A stretch of 64,000 nt of DNA from Acidobacteriota bacterium (GTDB lineage Bacteria > Acidobacteriota > Thermoanaerobaculia > Gp7-AA8): positions 1-64,000 of the forward strand of contig JAJPHC010000060.1 of the NCBI GenBank assembly GCA_021325515.1. The letters are read 5' to 3'. Numbering within the stretch: position 1 is the stretch's first letter; the number at the start of each line of letters is the position of its first letter. Made by a program: the position numbers and the translations under genes. Below the pieces are notes generated by a model that saw only the letters and a list, made by a program, of their open reading frames with translations, made no database searches and was not told where the DNA came from. This document shows, one piece after another, positions 9,282 to 18,368 of the stretch.

Positions 9282-10562
9282 ATGTCGATCATCGAAGAGC
9301 AGCGCGCAGCCACGGGACACGATTTTCTCGAGAGGAGCATCGACAGCGTCGACAAGGAAATCGCTGATGCGATCCGCCTCGAGACGCAGCGTCAGAACGA
9401 CACGCTCGAGCTGATCGCGTCCGAGAATCACGTCTCGAAGGCCGTGCTCACGGCGATGGGCTCGGTGTTCACGAACAAGTACGCCGAGGGCTATCCCGGC
9501 AAGCGCTACTACGGCGGCTGCGGCCCGACCGACATCGTCGAGACCATCGCCATCGAGCGCGCGAAGAAACTCTTCGGCGCGGAACATGCCAACGTGCAGC
9601 CCCACTCCGGCTCGCAGGCCAACATGTCCGTCTACTTCACCGTGCTGAAGCCGGGCGACACGATCATGGGCATGGACCTCTCGCACGGCGGGCATCTCAC
9701 GCACGGCCATCCGTTGTCGTATTCGGGACGGGACTTCAAGGTCATCGCGTATCACGTCCGCCAGGAAGACGAGCGGATCGACTACGACGAGATGGAGCGT
9801 CTGGCTGACGAGCACAAGCCGCGGCTCATCATCTGCGGCGCATCCGCCTACTCGCGCGTCATCGACTTCAAGCGCATTCGCGAGATCTGCGATCGCAACG
9901 GGTCGCTGATGATGGCCGACATCGCGCACATCGCCGGCCTCGTCGCCGCCGGTCTGCATCCCTCACCGGTTCCCTTCGCCGACTTCGTCACGACCACCAC
10001 GCACAAGACGCTGCGCGGACCGCGCGCGGGACTCATCCTCTGCAAGGAGCAGTACGCGAAGGACCTCGACCGCTCCGTGTTCCCCGGCGTGCAGGGAGGA
10101 CCGCTCGTACACATCATCGCGGCGAAGGCCGTGGCATTTGCCGAGGCGGCCACTGCGGAGTTTCGCGAGTATCAGGCGCAGATCATCCGCAACGCGAAGG
10201 CTCTCGCGCAGGCATTCGCCGACACCGGCTTCCGCGTCGTTTCCGGCGGAACCGACAATCACATGTTCCTCACCGACGTCTTCGCGAAGGGCATCACCGG
10301 CAAGGACGGGCAGAACGTGCTCGAGGCGGCGAACATCACCGTCAACAAGAACACGATTCCCTTCGACACGCAGAAGCCGATGGTTGCCTCAGGGCTCCGC
10401 CTCGGCACACCCGCGGTCACCACGCGCGGCCTGCGCGAGCCGGAGATGAAGACGATCGCCGGACTGATCGCTCGCGTGCTCGAAGCGAAAGGCGATGCTG
10501 CGACGACCGAGGCGGTGAAAAAAGAGGTGAAGGAATTGTGTGACCGCTTCCCCATCTATTGA
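9282..10562 (+). CDS. glyA: serine hydroxymethyltransferase
   Basis: GlyA converts serine and tetrahydrofolate to glycine and 5,10-methylene-THF, a PLP enzyme of one-carbon metabolism in the cytosol. The 426-residue product is full length: [36 protein letters not shown], and the PLP lysine in [11 protein letters not shown] (Lys242). A ribosome site GGAGAAGG (9268-9275) precedes the ATG, and a TAAGAT at 9252-9257 could be its -10 box. The first 14 residues before the family core look slightly extended. It is divergent from the YfhO-like gene, with 49 bases between. Confidence 0.97.
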   Translation: MSIIEEQRAATGHDFLERSIDSVDKEIADAIRLETQRQNDTLELIASENHVSKAVLTAMGSVFTNKYAEGYPGKRYYGGCGPTDIVETIAIERAKKLFGAEHANVQPHSGSQANMSVYFTVLKPGDTIMGMDLSHGGHLTHGHPLSYSGRDFKVIAYHVRQEDERIDYDEMERLADEHKPRLIICGASAYSRVIDFKRIREICDRNGSLMMADIAHIAGLVAAGLHPSPVPFADFVTTTTHKTLRGPRAGLILCKEQYAKDLDRSVFPGVQGGPLVHIIAAKAVAFAEAATAEFREYQAQIIRNAKALAQAFADTGFRVVSGGTDNHMFLTDVFAKGITGKDGQNVLEAANITVNKNTIPFDTQKPMVASGLRLGTPAVTTRGLREPEMKTIAGLIARVLEAKGDAATTEAVKKEVKELCDRFPIY

Positions 10563-10613
10563 GTGATGGCCGGCACAATCACAGGCCGGCGTGATCAAGA
10601 GACACTTCGTCTC

Positions 10614-11297
10614 GTGAACAAGAAATATCCGTACTACCCGATCTACCTCGACATCGAAGGCCGCAGCGTCGTCATCATCGGCGGCGGCAACGTCTGCGCG
10701 CGCAAAGCGGAGACGATGATGAAGTATGGCGCGCGAGTCACAGTTGTCGCGCCTGAGATGACGGACGAGATCGAAGCGTGGGAGCGTGAAGGCTGCCTCG
10801 CGACGAAGCGCAAACACTACGAGGCCTCCGATCTCGAGGGCGCAAACATCGTCATCGCCTCGACGGATGACCAGCGCGTCAATGAACAGATTGCGGCCGA
10901 CTGCCGCGAGCGGCGCATTCCGGTGAACGTCGTCGACGTGACTCCGCTGTGCGAGTTCATCGTCCCGGCGATCATCGAGAAAGGCTCGATTCAGATCGCG
11001 GTGTCGACGGGCGGCAAGTCGCCGGCGCTCGCACGAACGCTGAAGGAAGATCTGCAGCGCGCGATCGGCCCCGAATATACGGAAGTGAACGACGTGCTCG
11101 GCACGCTTCGCGATGATGCGAAGAGAGTGCTGCCGACGGATGTCGACCGGAAACGATTCTTCGACGGCATCATCGCGCGCGGCATCCTCGGCATGCTGCG
11201 CGACGGACAGCGGCGCGAGGCGTATCAGGCGATCGCGGATGCATGTCTGGAAGCAGGCGTGCCGCTGAGCGACGCCGTCCGCGCGGAACTCGGATGA
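10614..11297 (+). CDS. precorrin-2 dehydrogenase / sirohydrochlorin ferrochelatase-type protein (Met8p/CysG-N family)
   Basis: A 227-residue protein starting with YPYYPIYLDIEGRSVVIIGGGNVCARKAETMMKYGARVTVVAPE, the NAD-binding start of siroheme-synthase N-terminal proteins. STDDQRVNEQIAADC and VNVVDVTPLCEFIVPAII follow, then the STGGKSPALARTLKEDL dimerisation block. The family oxidises precorrin-2 (NAD+) and often inserts iron to make siroheme. I chose GTG 10614 because it gives the normal family N-terminus; an ATG at 10566 would add 16 residues coming from hairpin-like DNA (GCCGGC repeats, about 10570-10591). No methyltransferase (CobA/CysG-C) domain is fused. The stop overlaps the next ATG. 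Confidence 0.88.
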   Translation: MNKKYPYYPIYLDIEGRSVVIIGGGNVCARKAETMMKYGARVTVVAPEMTDEIEAWEREGCLATKRKHYEASDLEGANIVIASTDDQRVNEQIAADCRERRIPVNVVDVTPLCEFIVPAIIEKGSIQIAVSTGGKSPALARTLKEDLQRAIGPEYTEVNDVLGTLRDDAKRVLPTDVDRKRFFDGIIARGILGMLRDGQRREAYQAIADACLEAGVPLSDAVRAELG

Positions 11298-12850
11298 CGA
11301 AAAGGTCCACTGCCGCGCTCATCGGCGTGTGGGCCTTGTCGGCGCTGTTCTGGCTCCAGCCCGGCATTCTGATTCCGGACGGCGCGGGCTACTTCGTCTA
11401 TCTCCCGTCGCTCACCCTCGATCACGATCTCGTCTTCTTCGACGAGTGGCAGCGTTTCGGAATGATCCGCAACGGCGAGCTCGGATTCAAGGATGTGACC
11501 GCGAACGGCCATCTCGCGAATCACTGGACCGTCGGTTCCGCCATCGCCTGGGAGCCGGCCTATCTCCTCGGGCATTTCGCGGCGAAGCTGATGCGCTTCC
11601 CGCGTAATGGCATCTCGCTTCCCTACAACGTGCCGGTCGTATTCACCAGCGCCGTCGCCGGACTGATTGCATTGCTCCTCGGCCTGCGCGCGGCGTCGCG
11701 TTACGGCAGCAACGCGCTCGTTGCCGCGATCGGCGTCTGGTTCGGATCGCCGCTCATCTGGTATTCGCTGCGGCACGCAACGATGTCGCACGCGATCGGA
11801 GCGGCCGCGTGCGCGGCTGTCGTCGCTCTATCGTTGCGGCTCCGCGAAGAGATCACCACGGAGAGGCTCGTCGCCACAGGCCTTGCAGCAGGATTCGCAT
11901 TCGCCGTGCGGCCCCAGAACGCGCCATTCATCCTCGTGCCGCTGCTGCTCGCGCCAACGAAGAGGTTCGGATGGGTGATCGCCGGCGCGCTGCTCGGCGG
12001 ATTGCCGCAGGTGATCGTCAGCCAGGTGCTCTGGGGATCGCCGCTCGCGTTTGCGAATGTCGGAGCGGTGGGAAATGACTGGCAGGCGTTCACGCACGTC
12101 CGTCTGATCGAGACGATCTTCTCCCCGTATCACGGCCTCGCGCCATGGACGCCGCTGCTCGTGTTCGCACTCGCCGGTTTCGTTTTCATCTATCGCGATG
12201 ACCGCCGTCTGGGAACGGCTGCGATCACGATGTTCGTCATCCAGTGGGTGATGGTGTCGACGCTCGACCGCGCATTCTGGGGAGGGGCCGCCTTCGGCCA
12301 GCGCCGCTTCGACAACTGCACGATCTTCTTCATCCTCGGCCTGGCGGCGCTCTTCTCGCGCATTCCACGGTGGGCGGCGATCGCGGTCTCAACCATCTGC
12401 TGCACCTGGACTCTCGCTCTCTTCTTCGCACCGCTCGATCTGAATCTTCCTCAGACGGCGGAGCAGCTCGTGAGTGCAGCGATGCATGGACCGTGGCGCC
12501 TCAGCTTCGTCCCACCCGCCGCGCGGCTGACTGTGTGGACGATGATGCTCGCAACCGCGTTGTTCCTTCTCGCACTCGGAGCTGCCGTGCGAAAGCATGC
12601 GACCGTGGCCGCCGCGGTCTATCTGGCCTCGTGCAGCGTCTTCCTCGCGTTCTGCGGATTGCGCGATGACACCACTCCGTGGAACGATCTGATCGCAAGG
12701 AATCGCGCGCATCCGACAGGCACCGTTAGGACGACGGTGCTGGTCATCCGCAACGAGGCGCGCTGGCTTCGATCCGAGGGACGGATCGAGGAGGCGCAGC
12801 GGGCCGAAGCCGAAGCGGCGAAGGTGGCCGGCCGGGCTGGAATCCAGTGA
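11294..12850 (+). CDS. polytopic membrane protein, GT-C glycosyltransferase-like
   Basis: A 518-residue protein with about ten hydrophobic segments. The first loop (LIPDGAGYFVYLPSLTLDHDL) has the acidic residue expected in GT-C enzymes; later FAVRPQNAPFIL resembles the RPQN motif in the two GT39-like proteins at 24.3-27.8 kb. It ends in a basic cytosolic tail rich in Glu/Ala/Arg. The ATG overlaps the upstream stop (ATGA). With the following GT2 gene it may form a unit in which GT2 makes the lipid-linked sugar donor and this protein uses it; that is inference. Confidence 0.7.
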   Translation: MTKRSTAALIGVWALSALFWLQPGILIPDGAGYFVYLPSLTLDHDLVFFDEWQRFGMIRNGELGFKDVTANGHLANHWTVGSAIAWEPAYLLGHFAAKLMRFPRNGISLPYNVPVVFTSAVAGLIALLLGLRAASRYGSNALVAAIGVWFGSPLIWYSLRHATMSHAIGAAACAAVVALSLRLREEITTERLVATGLAAGFAFAVRPQNAPFILVPLLLAPTKRFGWVIAGALLGGLPQVIVSQVLWGSPLAFANVGAVGNDWQAFTHVRLIETIFSPYHGLAPWTPLLVFALAGFVFIYRDDRRLGTAAITMFVIQWVMVSTLDRAFWGGAAFGQRRFDNCTIFFILGLAALFSRIPRWAAIAVSTICCTWTLALFFAPLDLNLPQTAEQLVSAAMHGPWRLSFVPPAARLTVWTMMLATALFLLALGAAVRKHATVAAAVYLASCSVFLAFCGLRDDTTPWNDLIARNRAHPTGTVRTTVLVIRNEARWLRSEGRIEEAQRAEAEAAKVAGRAGIQ

Positions 12851-12880
12851 AATCGGCTGTGTTATGCTCCGCCGTCTCTC

Positions 12881-13660
12881 ATGCCCCTGCACGAGAAAAA
12901 AGTCGTCGCGGTCCTTCCCGCCTATAACGCGGAACAGACACTGAAGGCGACGTTCGACGATATTCCGAAAGACTGGGTCGACGAGATCCTGCTCGTCGAC
13001 GACTGCTCGCGCGACAACACCGTCGCGCTGTCGCGTTCACTCGGCATCAAGACGGTGGTCCACCAGAAGAATCGCGGCTACGGCGGCAATCAGAAGACCT
13101 GCTACCGCACGGCCATGGATGAGATGGGCGGCGAGATCATGGTCATGGTTCACCCCGACCATCAGTACGACCCGACGATCATTCCGCATCTCGTCGCCCC
13201 GCTGCAGGCGGGAGAGTGCGATGCCGTCTTCGGCTCTCGCATGCTCGGCGGGCGGCCGATCGAAGGCGGCATGCCGAAGTGGAAGTACTTCGCGAACCTT
13301 TTCCTGACGATGGTGGAGAACGCGACGTTCTACATCTTCCTCTCCGAATATCACTCAGGATTTCGCGCGTATACGAAGCGCTACCTCGACGCGGTGAACT
13401 TCGAAGGCAACTCCGATGACTTCGTCTTCGACACCGAGATCATCGCGCAGGGAGTCGCGAAGGGAATGCGGATCCGCGAAGTTCCGATCTCGACGCGCTA
13501 TTTCGACGAGGCCTCGCAGATCGGCTTCTGGCGGTCGGTCCGCTATGGTCTGGAGATTCTGAAGACGATGGTGCTCTACAAATTGCACAAGAAGGGGATC
13601 TACTCCCATCCGATCTTCCGCGATCCTGCGCCATCGCTTCGTCCGGCTGCACAGGGATGA
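12881..13660 (+). CDS. family 2 glycosyltransferase, dolichyl/polyprenyl-phosphate sugar synthase-like (DPM1 type)
   Basis: A 259-residue soluble GT2: KVVAVLPAYNAEQTLKATFDDIP at the start, the nucleotide-binding acidic motif LLVDDCSRDNT, NRGYGGNQKTCY, a metal-binding-type MVHPDHQYDP in place of the usual DxD, then FGSRMLGGRP and EYHSGFRAY. This is the organisation of enzymes that transfer a sugar from a nucleotide donor to polyprenyl phosphate at the cytosolic face. It lacks the C-terminal membrane helices of some relatives. Its stop overlaps the ATG of the YfhO-like gene, fitting a donor-maker/donor-user pair. Confidence 0.85.
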   Translation: MPLHEKKVVAVLPAYNAEQTLKATFDDIPKDWVDEILLVDDCSRDNTVALSRSLGIKTVVHQKNRGYGGNQKTCYRTAMDEMGGEIMVMVHPDHQYDPTIIPHLVAPLQAGECDAVFGSRMLGGRPIEGGMPKWKYFANLFLTMVENATFYIFLSEYHSGFRAYTKRYLDAVNFEGNSDDFVFDTEIIAQGVAKGMRIREVPISTRYFDEASQIGFWRSVRYGLEILKTMVLYKLHKKGIYSHPIFRDPAPSLRPAAQG

Positions 13661-16101
13661 GCTCCCGCCGCGCTGATCTCCTCGCGATCTGCGCCCTCGT
13701 TGCGCTGGCGACGATCTTCTTCGCCGATGTCCTCTTCGGCTTCAACCAGCTCTACATGCGCGACATGACGCGCTATTACTACCCAGCGAAACAGATCCTT
13801 CGCGAAATCGTGCAGCATGGCGAATTTCCCTACTGGAACCGCTACTTCTCGGGCGGACAGCCCATCGCAGCGAATCCGGAACACGAAGTCTTCTATCCGC
13901 TGACGTGGCTCATCCTGTTGCCGAATTACGATCTCGGATACAGGCTGCACATCCTCCTTCACATCTACATCGGACTGCTGGGGATGTACGCGCTGCTGCG
14001 GTCGATGGAGATTCGCCCCTATGCCTCGTTCATCGGCGCGATCACGTTCGGCTTCGGCGGCCTCTATCTCTCCTACATCAACCTGCTGCCGATTCTCTTC
14101 TGCGTCGCGTGGCTGCCGCTGACATGTCTCTACGTCCGCCGGTTTCTTCTTCACCATCACGCGCGTGACTTTGCGCTCGGCGCGTTGTTTCTCGGCCTGC
14201 AGTTCCTCGTCGGCGAGCCGACGACCGTTCTCCAGACAGGATTTCTCCTCGGCATGTACGCGCTGTACCGCGCGTGGTATTCGAAGCCACGCGTGTCGAA
14301 GTCGATCACGCGCGTGCTCTGGATCGGCGTCCTGTCGGTGTGCGGACTTGCCGTCGGAGCGGCGCAGATTCTCCCCGCGCTGGATCACGTCCGCGACTCC
14401 GCGCGCGCACGGCCCTTCGACTTCAGCCTCGTCGAAGCGTGGAGCATGCCCTGGGCGAAGCTCGCGGAGACGTTCTATCCGAACATCCTCGGCCACATCT
14501 CGATCAACCGCGTGATGTGGTACTGGGGCGGCGGTCTCTATCCCGGAATGGGCTCGCCGTTCATCTTCAGCATCTACTCGGGACTCTTCGTCGTGGCGCT
14601 GCTCGCGGGCGCACTGTTCATCAGGCCGCGCGGTGGACGCTTCGTTCTGCTGATCGCGATCTTTTCGATCGTCGTTGCGCTGGGAGGACATCTCCCCTTC
14701 CTGCGCATGCTGTACAACGCCGGCATCATCACGTCGATCCGCTATCCGGAGAAGTTCATCCTGATGGCTGTCTTCGCGACGATCGTGTTCGGCGCGCAGC
14801 TGCTCGATCGTCTGTTGCAGGGTGACGACGAGCTCGCGGCCGGCGCACTCGGATTTCTGATCGCGGCCACGATGGTCGCCACCCTGATCTGGATCACCGG
14901 TTTCACGCCCTATTACGGTCAGGCGATGACGAAGGTCTGGTCGCTCTCGCCCCCGTCGCAGGCCAGGACGATCATCCGGCTGTCGCACAACGACTGGCTC
15001 TTCGCCGCGCTGCGCGGCGCGGCGTTCATGGGACTGCTTCTGACGATCCGCACCCGCCGCCGGCAGCTCTGGCTCGTCCTGTTCGCAGTTGCCGTCTGCG
15101 CTGATCTGGGAAGTGTCGTGTACGAGCTGAACCCGCGCATGCCGCGGAAGTTTTTCGACGTCGCGCCGGCGGCCGCGCAGTTCCCCTCGAACCGCGCCAG
15201 CTTTCGCATCTTTCACGAAGCCGACTGGTACGGGCAGGAAGAGACCGCCCGGAAATACTTCTCCACGGGCGAAGCCGTCTACTGGATGGTGCGCGACGGC
15301 CTCTTTCCGATGACGCCGGCCGGCGCCGGGTTGCGATCGGTGATGGAGCGCGATTACGACAAGACCAACCTTGTGCCGTCGATCGACTTCGTCGACTCCG
15401 TGTGGGACGTCAAACGATCGGGGAAAAGCGACTGGTACGCGCCCTTCATGGCGATGTCGAATGCCTGGTATCGCGGCGTCTACCGCGACTTCGAGACCGA
15501 GAAGAAACGCGTCCATGGAAAACTGCACGACATGCAGCCGGTCGAGTTCATCGAAGGGCCGCATTCGCCGCGCTACTACTTCGCCAGCCAGATCGTGACG
15601 ATCAAGAATCGTCAGGAGTTCGTCGACGACCTCTCGCACAAGAGCTATCCGCCCACGGTGGCCTTCATCAACCAACCGTCGTTCACGCCGGCGCCGGGAG
15701 TCGTGAAGAGTGTCACCGAGTCTGCCAATCGAGCTGCGATCGAAGTCGAGAGCCTCGGCCAGTCATTCCTCGTGATGAGCGTGACGCCGCACAAGTACTG
15801 GCGCATCATGATCGACGGCCGCGAAGTGCCGGCGATCGTGACGAACATCGGATACCAGGGAGTTACCCTCACCCCCGGGCATCACCGCGTGGTGATGAAG
15901 TATCGGAATGAGCTCGTTCGCGTGGGCCTGCTCGTGTCGCTGCTCTCCATTCTCATGCTGGCGACGCTGGCCGTGCTGAAGCCTCGAGCGGAACCTCTGT
16001 CGGCAACTGCGTACGAGGAACCTGTGCACGTGGTGGCCGACGAAGCCGGGGTCCATGTGGAGCCCGCGGTAACGGAGCCTGACGATGCAACTCACACCTG
16101 A
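13657..16101 (+). CDS. large YfhO-like membrane protein
   Basis: An 814-residue member of the YfhO family, known or proposed to glycosylate envelope polymers from polyprenyl-linked sugars. It has an N-terminal helix, then the DMTRYYYPAKQ loop, EFPYWNRYFSGGQPIAANP and EVFYPLTWLI, about a dozen membrane helices, the RYPEKF signature, and a C-terminal extracytoplasmic beta-rich domain (about residues 500-750) with NIGYQGVTLTPGHHRV before a last helix. Of the three paralogs here it is the longest. The start overlaps the GT2 stop by 4 bases; the end overlaps the M20 peptidase start by 17 bases, so translation is probably coupled. Confidence 0.85.
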   Translation: MSSRRADLLAICALVALATIFFADVLFGFNQLYMRDMTRYYYPAKQILREIVQHGEFPYWNRYFSGGQPIAANPEHEVFYPLTWLILLPNYDLGYRLHILLHIYIGLLGMYALLRSMEIRPYASFIGAITFGFGGLYLSYINLLPILFCVAWLPLTCLYVRRFLLHHHARDFALGALFLGLQFLVGEPTTVLQTGFLLGMYALYRAWYSKPRVSKSITRVLWIGVLSVCGLAVGAAQILPALDHVRDSARARPFDFSLVEAWSMPWAKLAETFYPNILGHISINRVMWYWGGGLYPGMGSPFIFSIYSGLFVVALLAGALFIRPRGGRFVLLIAIFSIVVALGGHLPFLRMLYNAGIITSIRYPEKFILMAVFATIVFGAQLLDRLLQGDDELAAGALGFLIAATMVATLIWITGFTPYYGQAMTKVWSLSPPSQARTIIRLSHNDWLFAALRGAAFMGLLLTIRTRRRQLWLVLFAVAVCADLGSVVYELNPRMPRKFFDVAPAAAQFPSNRASFRIFHEADWYGQEETARKYFSTGEAVYWMVRDGLFPMTPAGAGLRSVMERDYDKTNLVPSIDFVDSVWDVKRSGKSDWYAPFMAMSNAWYRGVYRDFETEKKRVHGKLHDMQPVEFIEGPHSPRYYFASQIVTIKNRQEFVDDLSHKSYPPTVAFINQPSFTPAPGVVKSVTESANRAAIEVESLGQSFLVMSVTPHKYWRIMIDGREVPAIVTNIGYQGVTLTPGHHRVVMKYRNELVRVGLLVSLLSILMLATLAVLKPRAEPLSATAYEEPVHVVADEAGVHVEPAVTEPDDATHT

Positions 16102-17503
16102 GCGGCGTGCGCGCATCCGCAAAGAACGGATTTTCTTCTCTGCGATCCTGGTGATCGTCTGTCTCGCGTCCAGCGCGCTCGTCCTTGTGAACCTCTGGCT
16201 CAAGGAAAGCGATCGCGACACGACCTACATCCCGAAACAGACGAAGCTCACGCCTGAGCTGACGCGGCTGCAGGAATACGTTCGCATCGACACGTCCCAT
16301 CACAATGAGATCGATGGCGCGCGCTGGCTCGCCGCGCAACTGAGCCGCGAACACGTTCCCTTCGAGATCGTCGAGGCGGCTCCCGGGCGAGCAAGCATCT
16401 ACTCGCGAATCCGAGGAAAACATGCGGGGGACGGGCTGCTGCTGTTGAGTCATATGGATGTCGTCCCCGCGCCGCCGGAGCACTGGACGCGGCCGCCGTT
16501 TTCCGGCGCTGTCTATCTCAATCAGGTGTGGGGACGCGGAACGCTCGACATGAAGAGCGTCACGATCTGCCAGCTCGAGGCGTTTCTGGAGCTGGCGCGT
16601 TCACGCCGGCAACCGGAACATGACGTGGCCTTCCTCGCGGTTGCCGACGAGGAATCGGGCAGCGCGTACGGCATCCGCTGGATCATCGACCATCGGCGCG
16701 ACATGATCGATGGAATCCGCTACGCGTTGAATGAGGGAGGCGTGACGGAGACTCTCGCGGAGCGCGTCACGTACTTCGGAATCGAAATCGGAGCCAAGCA
16801 ACTCGTGATGTTCGATCTCATCGCTCCGACACGCGAACAGTTGCAGAAGGCGCGCATCGCACTCGAGCCCTACTCCGGCAACGGAGATGCCGACCTCGTG
16901 CTGCCGGAAGTCGTTCGCTATTTCCACGCGATCGCTCCGTTCCGGCTCGAGCCGCGCGAGGATCTCGACGATCTCCGCCGCACGATTCGTGAAGGAAATC
17001 TCTGGCGGCTTCCGCGGCCGTATCGCGAGCTCGTCCAGAACATCGCCTGGGCTGGTGCGATTCGCCGGGAGGGTGATCACTGGGCGATGCGAACGTCGCT
17101 TTTCAATCTCCCGAACGTCGAGCCGGGACCGCGGATCGAGTGGCTGAAAAAGACGGTCGCTCCGTTCGGCGTGACGATGGGACCGCTGCTCGTCAACGAT
17201 CCTCCATCGCGACTCAGCTCGGATCAAACGCCGCTCTTTGCGCTGATCGCGAAAGAAGTCCGCAAGCAGTACAACGTGACGACCGGCAGCCAGATCCTCG
17301 TCAAGTCGACCAACGACTCACGGTTTCTCCGCCCGCTGGGAATCGTTTGTTATGGGATGTGGCCTTTCCCTGTCGATTTTTATCAGACCGAGGGGATTCA
17401 CCACATCGATGAACGGGTGCGGGCAGACTGGTTTCAGAGCGGCGTGAAAGTCGTGCGGGACATCGTGCTGGAGTATGCCCTTTCCGAGGCACCGGTGACC
17501 TGA
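16085..17503 (+). CDS. membrane-anchored M20-family metallopeptidase
   Basis: A 472-residue M20 peptidase with one N-terminal membrane helix (about residues 18-37, FFSAILVIVCLASSALVLV), so the catalytic part is probably periplasmic. The metal-site motifs are present: SHMDVVPAPPEHW, GRGTLDMKS, and VADEESGSAYG with the catalytic and ligand acids. Members hydrolyse peptide or acyl-amino-acid bonds; the substrate here is unknown. It ends the run that began at 11294. Its stop codon forms part of the TGACAA dyad upstream of the first pilin gene. A second, distinct M20 gene lies at 52.7 kb. Confidence 0.88.
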   Translation: MQLTPERRARIRKERIFFSAILVIVCLASSALVLVNLWLKESDRDTTYIPKQTKLTPELTRLQEYVRIDTSHHNEIDGARWLAAQLSREHVPFEIVEAAPGRASIYSRIRGKHAGDGLLLLSHMDVVPAPPEHWTRPPFSGAVYLNQVWGRGTLDMKSVTICQLEAFLELARSRRQPEHDVAFLAVADEESGSAYGIRWIIDHRRDMIDGIRYALNEGGVTETLAERVTYFGIEIGAKQLVMFDLIAPTREQLQKARIALEPYSGNGDADLVLPEVVRYFHAIAPFRLEPREDLDDLRRTIREGNLWRLPRPYRELVQNIAWAGAIRREGDHWAMRTSLFNLPNVEPGPRIEWLKKTVAPFGVTMGPLLVNDPPSRLSSDQTPLFALIAKEVRKQYNVTTGSQILVKSTNDSRFLRPLGIVCYGMWPFPVDFYQTEGIHHIDERVRADWFQSGVKVVRDIVLEYALSEAPVT

Positions 17504-17627
17504 CAAATATTGTCGAGCGAATTCCGGGTCGCCGGACTCTTTTTTGTCACAGCAACGTCGCCTGACATGCGTAACTGGTTGAAAACTAAGGAACTTTTAA
17601 CAGTCCCGGATCGGCAGGCACATTGCT
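17501..17627 (+). promoter_or_regulatory. sigma54-type promoter of pilin gene 1 with upstream activator-type dyad
   Basis: The -24/-12 element is CGGCAGG (17612-17618), 4 bases, TTGCT (17623-17627), with GG and GC exactly 10 bases apart as RpoN requires; transcription would start near 17637. A dyad TGACAAATATTGTCG (17501-17515) is centred 117 bases upstream of the -12 G. More TGTCA/TGACA half-sites lie at 17545-17549 and 17563-17567. In other bacteria PilR-type activators use TGTC-containing sites to drive RpoN-dependent pilin genes; assigning PilR here is inference. Confidence 0.75.
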
Positions 17628-17665
17628 CTTAGGAGCGCATGTCGCAATTTTCAGGAAGGAGCAAT

Positions 17666-18151
17666 ATGAAGAGACAGAAGGGTTTCACTCTGATCGAGCT
17701 GCTGATCGTCGTCGCGATCATCGGCATTCTCGCGGCCATCGCGATTCCGAACCTGCTGACCGCAATGCAGCGTTCGAAGCAGAAACGCACCATGGCCGAT
17801 ATGCGTTCGATCGCCACCGCGTGGGAAGCACGCGCGACCGATACGAACAAGTACAACGCAGCAGGCGTCACGCTGCCGGGCACGTCAGTCACACTGGCGC
17901 AGCTCCAAAACGGTCTGCAGCCGACCTACATCAAGCGGCTGCCGGCGAAGGACGGTTGGAGCAACAACTGGGAGTTCGCAGCGGACAAGTCCTGGGGCGG
18001 TGCAACGGCTGCTCAGGTCTACATGGTCCGTTCGTACGGCAAGGACGGCGCAGCGGATACGCCGGTCGCCGGACCCACCACCAGCTTCAACTCCGACATC
18101 ATCTACTCGAACGGCTCGTTTGTTCAGTATCCGGAAGGCGTGCAGCAGTAA
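17666..18151 (+). CDS. type IV pilin / GspG-like pseudopilin, copy 1
   Basis: A 161-residue prepilin: a short basic leader (MKRQKG), then the class III cleavage site G^FTLIELLIVVAIIGILAAIAIP with Glu at mature position 5, followed by a soluble domain. The middle part (LPAKDGWSNNWEF) resembles the DPWGNPY region of GspG-type major pseudopilins. It is processed by a prepilin peptidase and assembled in a pilus or pseudopilus. The start ATG 17666 follows AGGAAGGA at 17653-17660. It is about 97% identical to copy 2 after the leader. It has its own promoter and terminator, so it should be a monocistronic unit. Confidence 0.93.
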   Translation: MKRQKGFTLIELLIVVAIIGILAAIAIPNLLTAMQRSKQKRTMADMRSIATAWEARATDTNKYNAAGVTLPGTSVTLAQLQNGLQPTYIKRLPAKDGWSNNWEFAADKSWGGATAAQVYMVRSYGKDGAADTPVAGPTTSFNSDIIYSNGSFVQYPEGVQQ

Positions 18152-18183
18152 GTCTGTAGAGCCAATCCCGGAAAAAACGCGAA

Positions 18184-18212
18184 AGGCGCCCTAAACAGGG
18201 CGCCTTTTTTAT
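18184..18212 (+). terminator. rho-independent terminator after pilin copy 1
   Basis: A perfect 9-bp stem AGGCGCCCT (18184-18192) and AGGGCGCCT (18197-18205) with a 4-base loop, followed by a run of six T. It lies 33 bases past the stop and insulates the two pilin copies. Confidence 0.93.
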
Positions 18213-18339
18213 TGACAATCAGCGTCACTCCCTGCTGTCAAATTGGGGTAAAAGAAGCGTCAAGACGTTCGGGTTGAGAACAGTAAGTTTATTGATTGTG
18301 GCTACTTACCGAAACAACACCCTTGGCACTTGCGTTGCG
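18213..18339 (+). promoter_or_regulatory. sigma54-type promoter of pilin gene 2 with upstream activator-type dyad
   Basis: A near-consensus RpoN element: TGGCACT (18324-18330), 4 bases, TTGCG (18335-18339), with GG and GC 10 bases apart. The predicted start is near 18349, leaving about 20 bases before the ATG that hold the ribosome site AAGGAGGT. A degenerate dyad TGACAATCAGCGTCA (18213-18227) is centred 117 bases upstream of the -12 G, the same distance as for copy 1. A further TGTCA lies at 18236-18240. Confidence 0.82.
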
Positions 18340-18368
18340 GTTTCCGTGGCCTCAAGGAGGTACCCTAA

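Noticed and set aside
7619-9367. 582-codon open frame on the plus strand opposite the YfhO-like gene
   Set aside because: It is a GC-rich shadow full of Arg/His/Asp with no motif, and it covers the glyA start; the minus-strand reading has membrane helices and family motifs.
13600-15675. 691-codon minus-strand open frame opposite the GT2/YfhO-like genes
   Set aside because: Low-complexity charged composition without domain signs; the plus-strand frame carries clear YfhO features.
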